Part shown: piece after piece, positions 43,353 through 55,293 of the stretch
How positions within the stretch are numbered: position 1 is the first letter of the stretch
How the letters are laid out: every line of letters begins with the position of its first letter
Origin: Sclerotiophoma versabilis
Taxonomy: Eukaryota > Ascomycota > Dothideomycetes > Pleosporales > Didymellaceae
Assembly (NCBI GenBank): GCA_012274445.1
Contig: JAAROD010000095.1
Location: 1,550,001 to 1,614,000, forward strand
DNA: 64,000 nucleotides
Direction: 5' to 3'
Position numbers and translations under genes: made by a program
The notes under the pieces: model-generated
What the model was told of the DNA's origin: nothing
Database searches by the model: none
The model's input: the letters and a program-made list of their open reading frames with translations, nothing else

Positions 43353-44905
43353 ATGTCAGCTCTGCGGCATCGCACATCCAAAATCAACGACGCGGCCGGA
43401 GACAAAGTGTTGCCTTTGCGCTTCTGGGACTCCAACGATCTGTTTCTGAAACTGGCCTTGGACTTCACTCTCCGCTTTGATGATGTTGTGGACCCCGAGA
43501 AGCTTCGCCTGTCGCTGGAACGTCTGGTCCAGATTGGCAACTGGTACCAGATAGGAGCGCGTTACAAGAAGAGCGTTAGTATTCGATATCCTATACGCAT
43601 CATGAGATACCAGCTCGATAGTCGATTTGTTGACACAAGTCATAGGCAAAGGGAAAGCTCGAGATGCACATACCCAAACAGTACGACGAGACAAGGCCAG
43701 GCGTTGTATGGTCTCATGATGATCGACAGCAGAGCATCCGCGAGAACGAGTTAGCAAACAGGTTGCCAGACCACGCTAAAGTCTCGCGTCCAACCTTTTA
43801 CCAGGATGCAAGTGTCTTTGAGACTCTTACAACGCGCCTTGGCCGGCCGACGAAATTGGCGCAGTGGACGGAGACAGACCATCCCGCGCTCTCGGTCCAT
43901 GTAACATCATTCAGTGATGCAACTTTGGTCACTCTGAGCTGGAGCCACGTTTTCTTCGATGCTTTAGGCCGACAGAGTTTTCTTCAGGCATGGCAGGCGG
44001 TCTTGGACGGTAAGGACGAAGATGTCCCAACCTTCATACCCTATGAGGAAGATCCCATCGTCGAATTCGCCGAAGGTGCTGATCCACGAGACCATGTCCT
44101 TTATGGGTTTGCTTTGACTGGAATTTGGTTTATCATGTTCATCATCAGCTTCATCTACGAAGTCATAGTTCACTCAAAAGAGGCTGGGCGGCTGGTTCGC
44201 CTTCCAGGGCCCTGGGTGGATGAACTCAGGAAACGTGCAATAGAAGAACTATATGTCCAGGGCATGTCTGAGGAGGACGCATTCCTCAGCTACGGAGATG
44301 TGCTTCTTGCTTTCTGGTGCAAGACAACGCTGGCAGCGCAGCATCTACGACCCAGTCAACCTGTGCATATCATCAATGCAATGAACATCCGCGGAGCCTC
44401 TGAAGAGATTCCGGTTCCGGGAAACAAAGCTTACATCGGTAATGCTGCTGTAGGCTCAGTTACGTTGATCACGGTGGGAGAGCTTGATGGGATGAGTGTG
44501 GGCGAGCTGGCGAGACGCGTGAGGAAAGATCTGAAGAAGCAAAGAGCCCCTGACCAACTCAAAGCAATGGTTGCGTGGCAGCTGGATAACGCCAAGAAAG
44601 GCGTTCGTGCAGCACCGCCGGGTTATTGGAACCAACTCATTTTTTCGTGGTCCAATTGGTCTCGTGCTAAGTTCTACGATGTGGACTTTTCCTCTGCGGT
44701 CACGAGAACCGGCCTGCCAACCAGCGAAAGGACGACGAAAATTGGACAGCCGAGTTTAGTGATGAATGCCGGACATGGAGATGGTATCAGCACCAGGAAC
44801 GGAGGACCATTGATTGGACAGGACGCGAACGGAGACTGGTGGTTGAGTTGGGTCTTACGGGCAGAAGCGTGGTCCGGGGTTGAAAAGGCGCTCAGCGTGG
44901 CTTAA
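43353..44905 (+). CDS. HxxxD-type (BAHD-like) fungal acyltransferase
   Basis: Two exons, 43353-43574 and 43646-44905, encode 493 residues; the 71-nt intron has a GTTAGT donor and a CATAG acceptor. The catalytic HxxxD motif is His175-Val-Phe-Phe-Asp179 in WSHVFFDALG. The later YDVDF segment corresponds to the DFGWG-like structural motif of the family. A hydrophobic helix of about 24 residues at 226-249 (GIWFIMFIISFIYE) sits in the interdomain crossover, as in fungal relatives of trichothecene O-acetyltransferases; it may tether the enzyme to a membrane. It would transfer an acyl group from acyl-CoA to an alcohol or amine. No biosynthetic core gene lies next to it, so a substrate cannot be suggested. 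Confidence 0.88.
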
Positions 44906-45145
44906 GCATGGAGACGCACGAGCATGGCGTCACGCGTGCTAGGAGGCAGATTAACGGATCAAGCCAGCACAGACTTGTACCTTAACTTCAATTTTCTGGT
45001 CGTAAGCCCTGCAACTAAAATCCTGATGTCCTTTAAGTTGGCAGTCATCGTAGACGGAAACTCTCGTTGGGTAAATCAGATAACAATATGATTAGGGTAT
45101 CTAGTGTTCGTGAAAGTGACATCAAATGGATAATCGAGCGCTGCA

Positions 45146-46252
45146 TTATCGCCAAGAAGGATTGGCATATTTCCCGTATCCCACATCGGATGAAACCGAT
45201 GATGCGCTTCCTCTTTCTATCTCATGCCCATCATGTGTGGCTGCATCAGGCAGTATCTCTGTCTTGCTTTCTGCCAAACTCGAATCACTCCTTTTACGGC
45301 TGTGACTCTGTATCTTGACTTCGGTAGTCTTGACCACCATGGCCGGAAGCGCAGTGCTGTCGCCCTTTCCACCTCCGACGCGGACCTCCCACTCGCCAGT
45401 CTGATCCGCACCTCGCGCGACAGAGCGTTGATTTGTTACGTTTTTGCCCTTCATAGTGCCCAACGGTACGCCTGCGGACATAGCTGCATTGCTGTAAGAG
45501 CGGGAGTCTCCACTTCGGGCGCTCCTAGTAAGTTCGACGAGGCGGTTGAGGATGCTGAATTCGAGTTTGAGTTTGACGCTGTAGACGAGAGGCTTCCACG
45601 AGGTTTGGATTTCGTAACGATTTGCGAACTCAAGGCCGACAATGCTGAAGTCGAGCAGGATAACCAAGATGTTGACATAGACGAGGTGATAGAGCACAGT
45701 CCTAGATCCAGTGTTGCCGATGGTTCTCTCAAGTTTGAGAAGGTTGACAGTCTCGTAGACGTAGAGGCCGGAGATGATGAGTTCTTGAATGACGAAGACA
45801 GTCAACTGGATCTTCTCATAGATGGAGTAGGGCCCCTCATAAGGGCCAGGATTATTTGAAAAGGAACCGTAGACCAAAATAATGATCGGTATGTGGAGCC
45901 AGATGGCATTTGTTATGATCATGATCAACACGGCCCGCAACCGTTTTGGATTGTGCATCACGATGTGCAGTCGAGAGTACAGAACGACTGATTGACCAGA
46001 GATCATCGAACACCACCCTACCAAGATGAAGGTTGCGTAGACGTTCCCATTCTTTGTAACTTCAAGGTGCTTGAGGAGATATCCGACCGAGTTGAAGAGG
46101 ATGCCCCATGTCGAGACGGTGAAGCTCCAGAAATAGAGCCCGTTTCGTCGCTTGAAAGTGGTGAAAATCTGGACGTTGAGTTCGAGGAAGTTGTAAATGG
46201 CAACAGAGAGGAAGACGACCACAACGACCTGCAACACTGTGAGGTCGGTCAT
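45146..46252 (-). CDS. Multi-pass membrane protein, DUF7703-like
   Basis: One exon encodes 368 residues from the ATG at 46252; an upstream in-frame ATG at 46363 would add 37 residues that look unlike the family start. About seven hydrophobic segments lie within residues 1-260: LQVVVVVFLSVAIYNFLEL, YFWSFTVSTWGILFNSVGYL, ATFILVGWCSMISGQSVVL and others. The loop NGLYFWS after TM1 and the LYSRLHIV stretch after TM3 are typical of a fungal-only integral membrane family annotated as DUF7703. The C-terminal 110 residues are hydrophilic and Ser/Lys-rich, presumably cytosolic. The architecture is receptor-like, but no ligand or signalling partner is established. It is convergent with the acyltransferase gene. 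Confidence 0.8.
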   Translation of the reverse strand: MTDLTVLQVVVVVFLSVAIYNFLELNVQIFTTFKRRNGLYFWSFTVSTWGILFNSVGYLLKHLEVTKNGNVYATFILVGWCSMISGQSVVLYSRLHIVMHNPKRLRAVLIMIITNAIWLHIPIIILVYGSFSNNPGPYEGPYSIYEKIQLTVFVIQELIISGLYVYETVNLLKLERTIGNTGSRTVLYHLVYVNILVILLDFSIVGLEFANRYEIQTSWKPLVYSVKLKLEFSILNRLVELTRSARSGDSRSYSNAAMSAGVPLGTMKGKNVTNQRSVARGADQTGEWEVRVGGGKGDSTALPAMVVKTTEVKIQSHSRKRSDSSLAESKTEILPDAATHDGHEIERGSASSVSSDVGYGKYANPSWR

Positions 46253-47687
46253 GGTAACACAGAAGGGTGCTGAGGAGACACAGGCGATGGATGGAGTGAA
46301 GAGCGACCCTGGGGATTCCCCACATTTCTTGCGCGGCCTGTCTTTGTACGAGCGCGAGCACATTGAACGGTTGGTCTTCTGGAAAGGGGGCTAAGTTCGG
46401 TCCGTCACCCTGCCGTTCGATGCTAAGCACCTTACTGCGAAGACGCCACTTCGGCGGCTCAGCGGGCATATTCTTTGACATGAATCTCAGGCACGGAAGG
46501 GCAAGATGTTCCGATTGGCCAATTCGACATTTCCTCGTCTATGCAAGCTGGCTGATGCTTGAATACTGCCTGAAAGCAAGCAAAGCCAGTAGTCTTACCG
46601 AGAGCTAGAGATGTGACGAAGTGAAGGGATCGTAAACTCAGCCGTCAGCAGGGTGCCCTGCGCCTGCAAAATCAAGCGATGGATCGTAGTCCGTAGACAT
46701 TCTGGGGTGTCGCGGGGTTTTCCTGAAACTCCGCACGGCGATAATGCCGGCGCAACTTGATGTATCAGTACGTAGTATGACTGCTGTCACAATTAATGTT
46801 GCGGCAGTTGAAGCAATTCGCAATATGGCTGGGACAGTGGAAAGCCACCCACCGGTTCGGGTTTGGCACGGTGCAGGCATGCGCCCACGACCTCGACTCC
46901 ACGGCTATGGGTGCCTGATGCGGTGCGAAGCCAAACAAAGGGATCTGTTGGCCACAGCGCCAAGACGGCTCACATGTTGGTCTGATAGGTGGACGTGTAA
47001 TTCTGGGGTCTGAAAAGCGCGAAGGTGGTGTTGTTGACTGACTCGCTCGAGTCTTCAAGCACTGAGACGGCCACTAGGAAGCTCCGGGAAGCAGCGCGGA
47101 TGTGCGGATTGCCCGTGGGGTTTGCTAGCGCGATGGGAAATCTTGGCACGTGCTTGGAAGGATCACATCCCAGGCGACGTCGGTCCTTCTTTCTTTGTCT
47201 GCAGTGATCATCCAAAATCTAACGGGATGAGACGAATATTCCTTACAATCGGCACAGAAGCAGTCGTAAGACCCTTTGAAATCTGAGCATTGCACCCGCA
47301 GTATGGAAATGATCCCATCTAGACTCGTCGCGTCATGAACAAGCATCTTTGATGAACCTTCATGGATCCCCTTGGTCCACCTCCACCTCCCGCACTGCGC
47401 TCTGCAGGTCTTTCCCGTGCACGAACGCCGTTGGGTCTAGTTTCTTTATGACTGCCAGATGTTGAAGCCTGCTCCGAGCCTTAGCTCAAAGCGAGCCGCA
47501 AGCTTCGTCAACAATAACGCCAGGCCCCTCGCATAATGGCCGTGCTAATCTCAGAAACTGTATATATCCTCATCAGCCGCAAACCTTATTCGTGTGTCTT
47601 GAGTGGTGTGTTTACTCTTCCTCTGAGTGATACAGTTGGTCAATCACGGACGTTTCAGGCAGATTTCAGTTGCTTATTCGTGTTGAT
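46253..47687. other. Intergenic region with a possible gene remnant
   Basis: The left end is the promoter of the membrane-protein gene. On the minus strand, 47479-47360 reads RLQHLAVIKKLDPTAFVHGK and onward to a TGA, resembling the end of some larger protein, but the frame is blocked upstream by a TGA and no ATG or further exon is found. It may be a decayed terminal exon. The remainder shows nothing convincing. Confidence 0.35.
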
Positions 47688-49049
47688 ATGCCTTCCACCA
47701 ATACATTCCTCGCTGTCAGCGCGGCTGTTGGCTGTGCCTTGGCGCAGCGAGTACCTGCAGCTGCCCAGGTTGTTGACCAAAGGGTTTTCAACGTGTTGGA
47801 GAACGTCCCGCCGCCGACGGTAGCCAACGACTCCACGGTATGTCGCCTCCGTACCTCAAATTAAACACTTATGCTGCGGAAGGAACTGACTAGGACTAGT
47901 TGTTTGTCTGGCCCGGTGTCACAAAGGACTCGCTGCTCGCTAAGCCCTTCCACATCTATGATGAGGAGTTTTACGATGTCATTGGATCCAACCCGTCCTT
48001 GACTCTGATCGCTTCCTCTGAGTCTGACCCCATATTCCACGAGGCTGTCACATGGTAAGACAAGTATGTTCTGGGGTGTACAAACCTGCGGCCTGACTAG
48101 AAATCCAGGTACCCTGCCCGCGATGAGGTTTTCTTCGTTCAAAACGCTGGTGCTCCTGCTGCGGGTACAGGTTTGAACAAGTCTTCCATCATCCAAAAGA
48201 TTTCTCTTGCAGATGCTGAGAAGGTCCGCAACGGCACCCTTAAAGCTGCACCTGTGACCATTGTCAATACTACCAACCCCCAGGTCATTAACCCTAATGG
48301 TGGCACTAACTACAAGGGTAACATCATCTTCGCTGGTGAAGGCCAGGGTGACTATGTCCCCTCGGCGTTGTATGTCATGAACCCTGAGGCACCGTACAAC
48401 ACCACAAGTAAGATTAACATCAATCAATGTCAAGCCAATGCTAATTTGACTAGCGCTCCTCAACAACTACTTTGGTCGCCAATTCAACTCATTGAACGAT
48501 CTGGTTGTCAGCCCCAAGAATGGTGATCTCTACTTCACCGACACTCTCTACGGCTACCTCCAAAACTTCCGCCCGGTCCCTGGTCTACGCAACCAAGTCT
48601 ACCGCTACAACTTCAAGACTGGTGCTGTCACCGTCGCCGCTGATGACTTCACTCTCCCCAACGGCGTCACGATGTCTCCTGACGGCAACAAGGCCTACGT
48701 AACCGACACTGGTATCGCGCTTGGCTTCTACGGCCGCAACCTTTCTTCGCCTGCTTCCATCTACTCCTTTGATGTTGCCAAGGATGGTACCTTGGAGAAC
48801 CGCAAGACCTTCGCTTACATCCCTTCCTTTATTCCTGACGGTGTTCACACCGACTCTAAGGGCCGTGTCTACACTGGCGCTGGCGATGGTGTCTGGGTAT
48901 ACAACACCTCTGGCAAGCTGATCGGCAAGATCTACACTGGCACTACTGCAGCCAACTTCAAATTTGCTGGTAAGGGGCGCATGGTCATCACTGGCCAGAC
49001 TAAGCTCTTTTACGTCACCGTTGCTGCTTCAGGTGCACCTATTCAATGA
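47688..49049 (+). CDS. Secreted SMP-30/gluconolactonase-like protein
   Basis: Four exons, 47688-47837, 47900-48054, 48109-48407 and 48454-49049, encode 399 residues; introns are 62, 54 and 46 nt. Residues 1-19 are a signal peptide ending ALAQ. The body is a six-bladed propeller of the SMP-30/gluconolactonase/LRE family: NNYFGRQFNSLNDLVVSPKN, GDLYFTDTLYGY, LPNGVTMSPDGNKAYVTDTG and PDGVHTDSKGRVYTGAGDGV. The SLNDL, PNG and PDG positions are the usual places for metal-binding acidic and Asn residues. The intron 1 acceptor is the second of two TAG sites, because the first would bring a TAG stop into frame. It may hydrolyse sugar lactones outside the cell; the true substrate is unknown. It lies 6 kb from the beta-glucuronidase, which may be coincidence. 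Confidence 0.9.
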
Positions 49050-49304
49050 TCATGAGTGTTTGACACTGACCTCTACCCACGACCGACATGTGCAAATGTA
49101 TATAGATCCTAACAGAAAACGATATAATCGATAATGTTATGCTTTTGGTCACTGTTCATTGTTGAACCACAACTACCAGCAACGTGCAAAGATTCTTTCT
49201 TCAAACATTGCGCCGTTCTTGCTCACTATTGCCGCACTGTGTTGCTCCAAATCAGATATCTCCACAGCCCCCAACATGTCTTACCAAAGCACTAGTTGGA
49301 AGGC

Positions 49305-49784
49305 ATGCGTCTCACATTCCGAAGGAAGTACTTTACACTCTGGCACTATCATCGTACACTTTCTTATACGTCATCGAATCGTCAACGAATGGCTGAACAC
49401 AAAACAACCTATCTGGAACACCTTGAATGCTGGCTTGACTACGAGAACGAGCTAGACTCTCCTCAAATGGCTGACGGCATGATCCCGCCAAAGCCAAAGG
49501 CAGCAGTACTACGCAAACGTGTTGATTCTTTTGTAGATAATGAGCGTCGAAAGGCGACCCGAGAAGTTGCGGAGAAGAACGCGCGCATGGGCGGTGCGAA
49601 GTCGAAATGCGTGGCAGATCAGGAAAATACGGCGCGTATGGCTGCCGTCGTTCCCTTGCCGTCGTGCGCACATGATGAGGCACATGAAGAGTCCGCCGAT
49701 GGTTCCATAGAACCTGGCTCTGGACTGATGCAAACTGTGGCACAGAAGATAAAGGATGTGCTGGGTGTATGGAACACACGATAG
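49305..49784 (+). CDS. Hypothetical protein, 159 residues
   Basis: This open frame starts at the ATG at 49305; a second ATG at 49389 gives 132 residues and begins a more protein-like section (HKTTYLEHLECWLDYENELD). The rest is Ala/Glu/Lys-rich with helical potential (LRKRVDSFVDNERRKATREV) and ends in QTVAQKIKDVLGVWNTR. No family, signal peptide or membrane segment is recognised. An intron upstream of 49389 is possible. Confidence 0.45.
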   Translation: MRLTFRRKYFTLWHYHRTLSYTSSNRQRMAEHKTTYLEHLECWLDYENELDSPQMADGMIPPKPKAAVLRKRVDSFVDNERRKATREVAEKNARMGGAKSKCVADQENTARMAAVVPLPSCAHDEAHEESADGSIEPGSGLMQTVAQKIKDVLGVWNTR

Positions 49785-50759
49785 CCTCTGCGTCTCCGAC
49801 GCGGGTTGGGCTGTGAAAGACGAATAAACATAACATGCGCAGTCTCTCTACTTAAGTTTACACTGATTCATATGGCAAATAGTGTTTCCTGACGTCTCTG
49901 ACGTTTATGACTGACTTGTAGGAGACATGGTCCGAAAACGTCACCGTTGCCAATAGATGATCCTCAGCGAGTATAGGTCGACATCACCTCGAAATTATCC
50001 TCGTAGCTAGGTACTCGCAGCTTCATATATCTGTATATGGTTGAGGAGGCAGTTGTAGGATCAAGGAACCCATTATGTGTTTCCTTTGACGCTGGCAAGG
50101 TGCCAACGTTGGGCGCTGCTACACTCAAAGAGGCAAAGCGTTGTTACTGCTTCTTCCCCACCTTTGTACCCTATGGCTTGAGAGCTGCAGAACAAGAGTC
50201 AGCTGAGAACATGAAAACATCAACTTCTCTGAATCATGTTCCTTTTTCGTGCAGTCTCGCTTCTACACTCGCAGCCACAATCATCTCACTTCGTCAGTGT
50301 GATCCACTGCCTGCGAACCGATTATGCATGCGTAATAGGCGCAGCGCACCGGCCCCATCACACAACAGGATTGACAGGCAAGCAACAACCCTGTCTAAGC
50401 AACTGAAAACTCGGCTGGTTTTCGCGTTATCCACGCTCCCAATATCAGGCAGCCACTCGGGGAGTCGGCGGGTGAACGAAGTGACGACAACGACCACTCC
50501 CAAACTTTCTACAAAGTCCATCCGTTTTGATCGCTCAAGCAGCAAGGTCTCCCGCGCCAGCCTCTAGCTACAGAGTATCCGGGAAGCAATGTGGGCATGT
50601 TCTCAATCCATTACCTGAAAGCTCGACTCAGGCACGCTCTTACCTCCGCGCTACGTCGCAACGAGACGGCGTGCCCCAGACCCACAACCCGCGCTTGTCA
50701 ACGACGCCAGTCTATTCTGCCTACTTGCTGTCTTTCGTGAAGCTCATAGCAACTCTCCC

Positions 50760-51270
50760 AGTCATGCTGCCCGCAAGAATACTGCGTGCTTCTGCGATAA
50801 CTGTCTGCAGGCTGTTTCCGAGTGGCTTGACGAGCTGGAGGCACCAGGAGATAAGTCTTGCCTCACCAAGTTTGTACCTCACGGGCTTAACTACACCATT
50901 ATAGCCTACATGGGGCATTTCGCCCGTGACTATGTAAGCTCCCATGCGCCATACACAGCACTCTCTTATGCATGGAGCGATGCTCAGACAATAAATTGCA
51001 TCGAGATCAATCGCTGTATCTCCGGATGTCCATCGAAGTTTGAAGTTTCGCAATTCCCTGCAACCAAATCTCTTTGAAATATTGGATCGCACCACTCGCA
51101 GGGATGCTTCGGATGATTCAAGAAGTTGGCATGTATGGTGGTAGATTGGCGCAATTTGTATCGATCAAGACGACGGGAATCTAGAAATGGAAGACAGTCA
51201 AACCAACTCGATGTCCCAGTCTATGGGCAAGCTACTGGGATCTTTGCCTGGCTAAGACCGGTCGTACGAT
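50760..51270 (+). pseudogene. HET-domain (heterokaryon incompatibility) gene relic
   Basis: Pieces of a HET domain appear in order but in different frames. CDNCLQAVSEWLDELEAPG and APYTALSYAWSD (the conserved Y.ALSY.WG-like block) lie in one frame, which stops at a TGA near 51078. IGAICIDQDDGNL (the conserved WIDAICIDQ block) follows in a second frame and is preceded by a TAG where Trp/Ile is expected. YGQATGIFAWL (the I.Y..A..V..WLG block) follows in a third frame. With at least two frame changes and several stops, no intact protein can be made. HET proteins normally trigger incompatibility cell death. Sequence downstream to about 51840 may hold more remains, but I cannot identify them. Confidence 0.7.
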
Positions 51271-52888
51271 CAGCCCGTCCAGCGGAGGGTAGATTACATA
51301 GATGGGCCTGGCGTTGGGCTAGTATACGATGCTTAGGAACGCACAGGCTGTTATTTTGCCATGGATATTGGGCACAGCTTCTCGGATATAGACTACGGTA
51401 TCACTCTTTTCTGAAAGTCGTACTGGATACGCTTGTGGACCACACAGCAGCTTGCGGTAGCCAGAATTGACAGTTGCTTGTGGAGAGGGAGATACCACGG
51501 GAGCAGTTTGTCCACCTTGCTCACCAGATGACTGCAAAGAATTTGGACTTGGATTACAATTAGCTATCTCGTCAAGCTCCATCGTAAGGTCTATCATCCA
51601 GAGCTTATGCGAATGAAGCATTACTTGGCAGTATAAAAGATCATTGAGCTTTACTGCAAAGGAGGAACGCCACTCAATCTTGGTGACATAATTCTTCCGT
51701 CGAAGCCGTCCAAATGCAGCCACGGTAAAAAGACTACATCCGAGCCCTTGTCGGGACGGTCGAACGAGGCGGAGGGCTAGATATTGAACACGAAAACCAT
51801 CCCTGCCATATTTGGCCATGAACCATGCAACAATAACCATAGTCTGAGATTACAAAGTGAACCCTTCCATCTTCCCCAAGCGCGAACGGAAATACGCCGA
51901 CCCCATCCAGTCCGTGCTGCGTATCTCAGGAAAGACCAACCATCACCACCATCTTGCCGTCTGCGTCAACTACGAACATGCCTTGTAAAAGTACCACAAT
52001 ATTGCCGCTTTTGCCTGCGAAACAAGTAACAATTCCTTATCGAAACCCCTTCTCAAAGGGGTTTAAAAATTCAAGTGCAGAGAGAGAGAAGAGACCAACA
52101 AAAAAAGTTGCGCGCCTCATTGTGTGCTTCCTCAAGTCTATAGTGTAACATTTGTCGTATACAGATAAAGCTCACTGTCTAGATAGACTGGTGTTGTTGG
52201 GTGGTGTGTACACAATCCAGAATTGCAAAGGAGGCTGAGGTAATTAACAAACTCGGAAACCCCCGCATTTCGGCCATGGCTTGCGGGCGTTTTCTACAGT
52301 ACCTACCGTGTTACGTACGAGCTCAGATGGTCGTGATTTGCGCATGTCGACATGGCTTCTGAGGAGAAGCAGGCCACTTCGGCTGCGTGCACAGCCGCAG
52401 TGTTTACGCACGTCGACGCACTGCTATTAGGCCTAGTGTCGACTTGGAGTATTGCTTCACCCGGGCGGGTGCTGTTGTGAGCGGGGGATATTCGGTTCTA
52501 TATGATCTTATCACACGCATGGCACACCGCTATCTGTACGCCATATCACGCCAGTATCGGGCTTGGTTCCGTGTCTTGAGATGCCGAAGGACGCGATTCG
52601 GCATTTTTACCGATTGCGAGTTGCGAACGCTACAACAATGTCAAAAGCAGGAGAGGAGTTTTAGCATTCACATGTGAGGTGCGATTGCAAGATCTACTGT
52701 TGTATTGGATACTGTTCGGGCATAGGGTAGGGTTCAGTGGTGTAGATTGCAAGTATGGTCGAAAGAATATACATTCAGATGGGTATATCATCTATCCCCC
52801 CTCTCCCTTCTGCTCGTTCCACTCATTCCACTCAATACATTAAGCCGTCAAGGCTTGACACCCCCTCTAGCCATCTTCAAGACGCGTT
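51271..52888. other. Gene-poor region, no gene seen
   Basis: Apart from possible further decay products of the HET relic near its left edge, no frame is convincing. The open frames at 51319-51840 (minus) and 52387-52677 (plus) lack family features. Confidence 0.4.
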
Positions 52889-53305
52889 CTACAGGAAAAG
52901 CGCAGCGACGGCACCGACACCGGCAACGAACCCACCGACCTTGGCGTGGGAAGCAGCACCGGTGAACTCAGAGACGGGCGCGCTGTACGCACCAGTGCCA
53001 GAAGGTGCGGCAGTGCCGACCTCAGAGGCGAGAGGGGTCGAAACAGCGCCGGTGGGGACAACAGGAGGCATGGCGGCGCTGCCGGTGGGGTAAGGAGCGG
53101 GCGCGGTGACGGCGAGCGAGGCAGGGGCGCTGGGGGTGTGGATGCCGATGGAGAGAGTCCTGTGTGTCATTAGTGAGAGAAGGGATTGAGTGGATGTGAA
53201 GACGTACTCAGTGACGGTGACAGTCACGGGAGCAGAGCAAAGCTCCTCGCTGTACTGAGCAGCGACGGCAGCGATGAGGGTAGCGGCGATGATGGAGAAC
53301 TTCAT
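52889..53305 (-). CDS. Small secreted, probably GPI-anchored cell-wall protein
   Basis: Exons 53305-53208 and 53159-52889 give 122 residues; the 48-nt intron has a GTACGT donor, a CTAATGAC branch region and an ACACAG acceptor. Residues 1-16 are a signal peptide (MKFSIIAATLIAAVAA). The mature part begins with a VTVTVTE stretch common in fungal GPI-anchored wall proteins, followed by a Pro/Ala/Thr/Ser-rich region. The last 15 residues (GGFVAGVGAVAALFL) are hydrophobic after a small-residue site around GAAS, matching a GPI-attachment signal. The only Cys in the mature chain is near residue 23, so it is not a CFEM or hydrophobin protein. It would sit at the plasma membrane or wall. Both terminal signals are clear; the biological role is unknown. 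Confidence 0.82.
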   Translation of the reverse strand: MKFSIIAATLIAAVAAQYSEELCSAPVTVTVTEYVFTSTQSLLSLMTHRTLSIGIHTPSAPASLAVTAPAPYPTGSAAMPPVVPTGAVSTPLASEVGTAAPSGTGAYSAPVSEFTGAASHAKVGGFVAGVGAVAALFL

Positions 53306-55293
53306 GGTGATGGTGATGAGTTTGGATTAAGGATTGGGTATCGATTGAAGTGAAGAGATGGAACGGAAAGTAAAGAACGTAGTGAGTGTTTGAATGAGTG
53401 GCTAACAGTTCCGAGACTGAGATTGTTGTTCGTCTTGCGATGATGGAAGAAATCCGCTGGAATGCAGATTACTCCGCCTGATATATGTGCCACGAAATGA
53501 ATTGCGCGTCCCGATCGATCCCATGCTCCATTGTCGACTTGACCCGCCTGCGTGCTAGAAGGAGCAAGGATTGATGGGAGGTTGAAGTTGGTAGATGAAG
53601 GGTTGTGGCGATAACGGAGATTTGTTTAATGATCGACTCTGGGTATGAGAGTGACTTCCCGCAATTTTCCTCTGACTCTCATCTCACAGATGCGTCGGGC
53701 GATGACAGAGTCTTGCGATGCGTGCGCAATTCACAAACAGCATCCGTTTCAGGATAAAGGAGGCGGAGCGCATACGTTGACTGTTGGTGTCATTGCTGGT
53801 TGCTCCCTTCCTTGGTACAGGCTTGGTTGTTGATCGGAATGTCGAGCATGCAAACAAAGGAACCCACAACAAGGCTGTTGTTTCGAAACGCTCCCGCCTC
53901 TGCAAGGAAGACCCTGAGGAAGCAATCTGATGAGCAGATCTGAAACAGCCGCTTGCCGAATATGTGACCGGCAGGTCGTGACGTCGAATTCCGCAGCGAT
54001 GAACGCGTCGTTGAGAGGATGATCACACGCGGGCGCTTGGCTTGCTCATGTCCTTTGATTGGGGCACGGTTGCGCGCACATTGTACATCAGGAAGGTGAT
54101 GCTGCTCGGCGCTTCGGGACCGAAAGGCATCTGGGAGGTCGAGATTGCGAATCTCGACTGACTCGTGCAAACGGTGGGTGGGCAGTACTTTCTGCACTCC
54201 ACGAATCTGTCGACGCGATGCGTATGTGATGGACAATCAGCGAAGCCGCGAGTGATGGTGTTAGTGGTGTGGTGTGAGAAGGATGCGGATGCGGGGTGGA
54301 CTCGTACTCGCTAATGCAGGTACCATCATCAGCCTGCGAGTACGGATTCCGAAGATCATCAACTCTAGATATTATTATTAATCTGTGGATAAGCAATAAA
54401 CCGCATAACTATCGCTAATCAACCTACACATATTATCATCTGAAGAATCTGACTACTAAAACCATACGAGAGCAGCCAGTCTCTATGTACTTTAACTGCA
54501 CGTTAGAGCAAGTAGTACAACGTAGATAAGGAACTAGATTACTTCTTCTAATAGTTGATGATTCGAGTCTGCTTAGTTCTAGTACGATCTTGATCTGTTA
54601 ATCTCTATAGCTTAGGGGTTGTGTAATTCTATTTGTAGGGCTCTATGATCGCATTTTAGACACTCTGTTGATGAATATGAATAGTACCTTGCAGAGCATG
54701 GAGACTGAATTGATGCTTATCTATATGATTATGCTATTCCCTACATTTATGCTGAGCAGTGGATGTACTATCTACTAGTCGATGTTAGGGACTGTTAAGG
54801 CAGTCGGGACACGATGGGGATAGTAGGGGGTGAAGATGCATTGCAAGCGTAGGATAGAGGGATCGCTGTTGTTCCCTGGGAGCGATTCGTCTATGTACAG
54901 AGAACCACGTTCTATCGGCTCGCAATTCTGCATTCTCCGTTCTCCTTCGCACGGAGTAGGGCAAGATTGGAATTAGAGTAGATCAGAGTAAATCACATTG
55001 CAATTAGACGATAGATAGCTTAGCCATTTCACGTAGACATCGCTACGCTTTGCTTCGTTTCCAGCAGCCAGCTAAGCACCGAGTCACTGTGGATTGTGCA
55101 TTGTAGGTACTGCGCTTGAAGTACGCGCAGATTCTTACGTGCTATTCCTTACGTGCTAGAGAGTAACAAACACATACGTCAGAGTCAGGGTAATAGCGCT
55201 TCACTCTGCAAACACAAACGATGATTAAATGTCTTGATGATTATAGTATATGCGCTGGATCAAACCTGGATCGAGCAAGGATAGAATGGATGC
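53306..55293. other. Gene-poor region with TA-rich, repeat-relic-like part
   Basis: The left part is the promoter of the small wall-protein gene. A 148-codon minus-strand frame at 53790-54236 lacks an early ATG and any family pattern. From about 54360 to 55250 the DNA is TA-rich with dense TAG, CTA and TTA words, resembling repeats mutated by RIP; fragments of open frame there do not identify an element. Confidence 0.45.

Noticed and set aside
51319..51840. 173-codon minus-strand frame
   Set aside because: No family pattern, overlaps possible HET relic on the other strand, and is not supported by splicing signals.
53790..54236. 148-codon minus-strand frame
   Set aside because: Starts with TTG, has no early ATG and shows no known domain.
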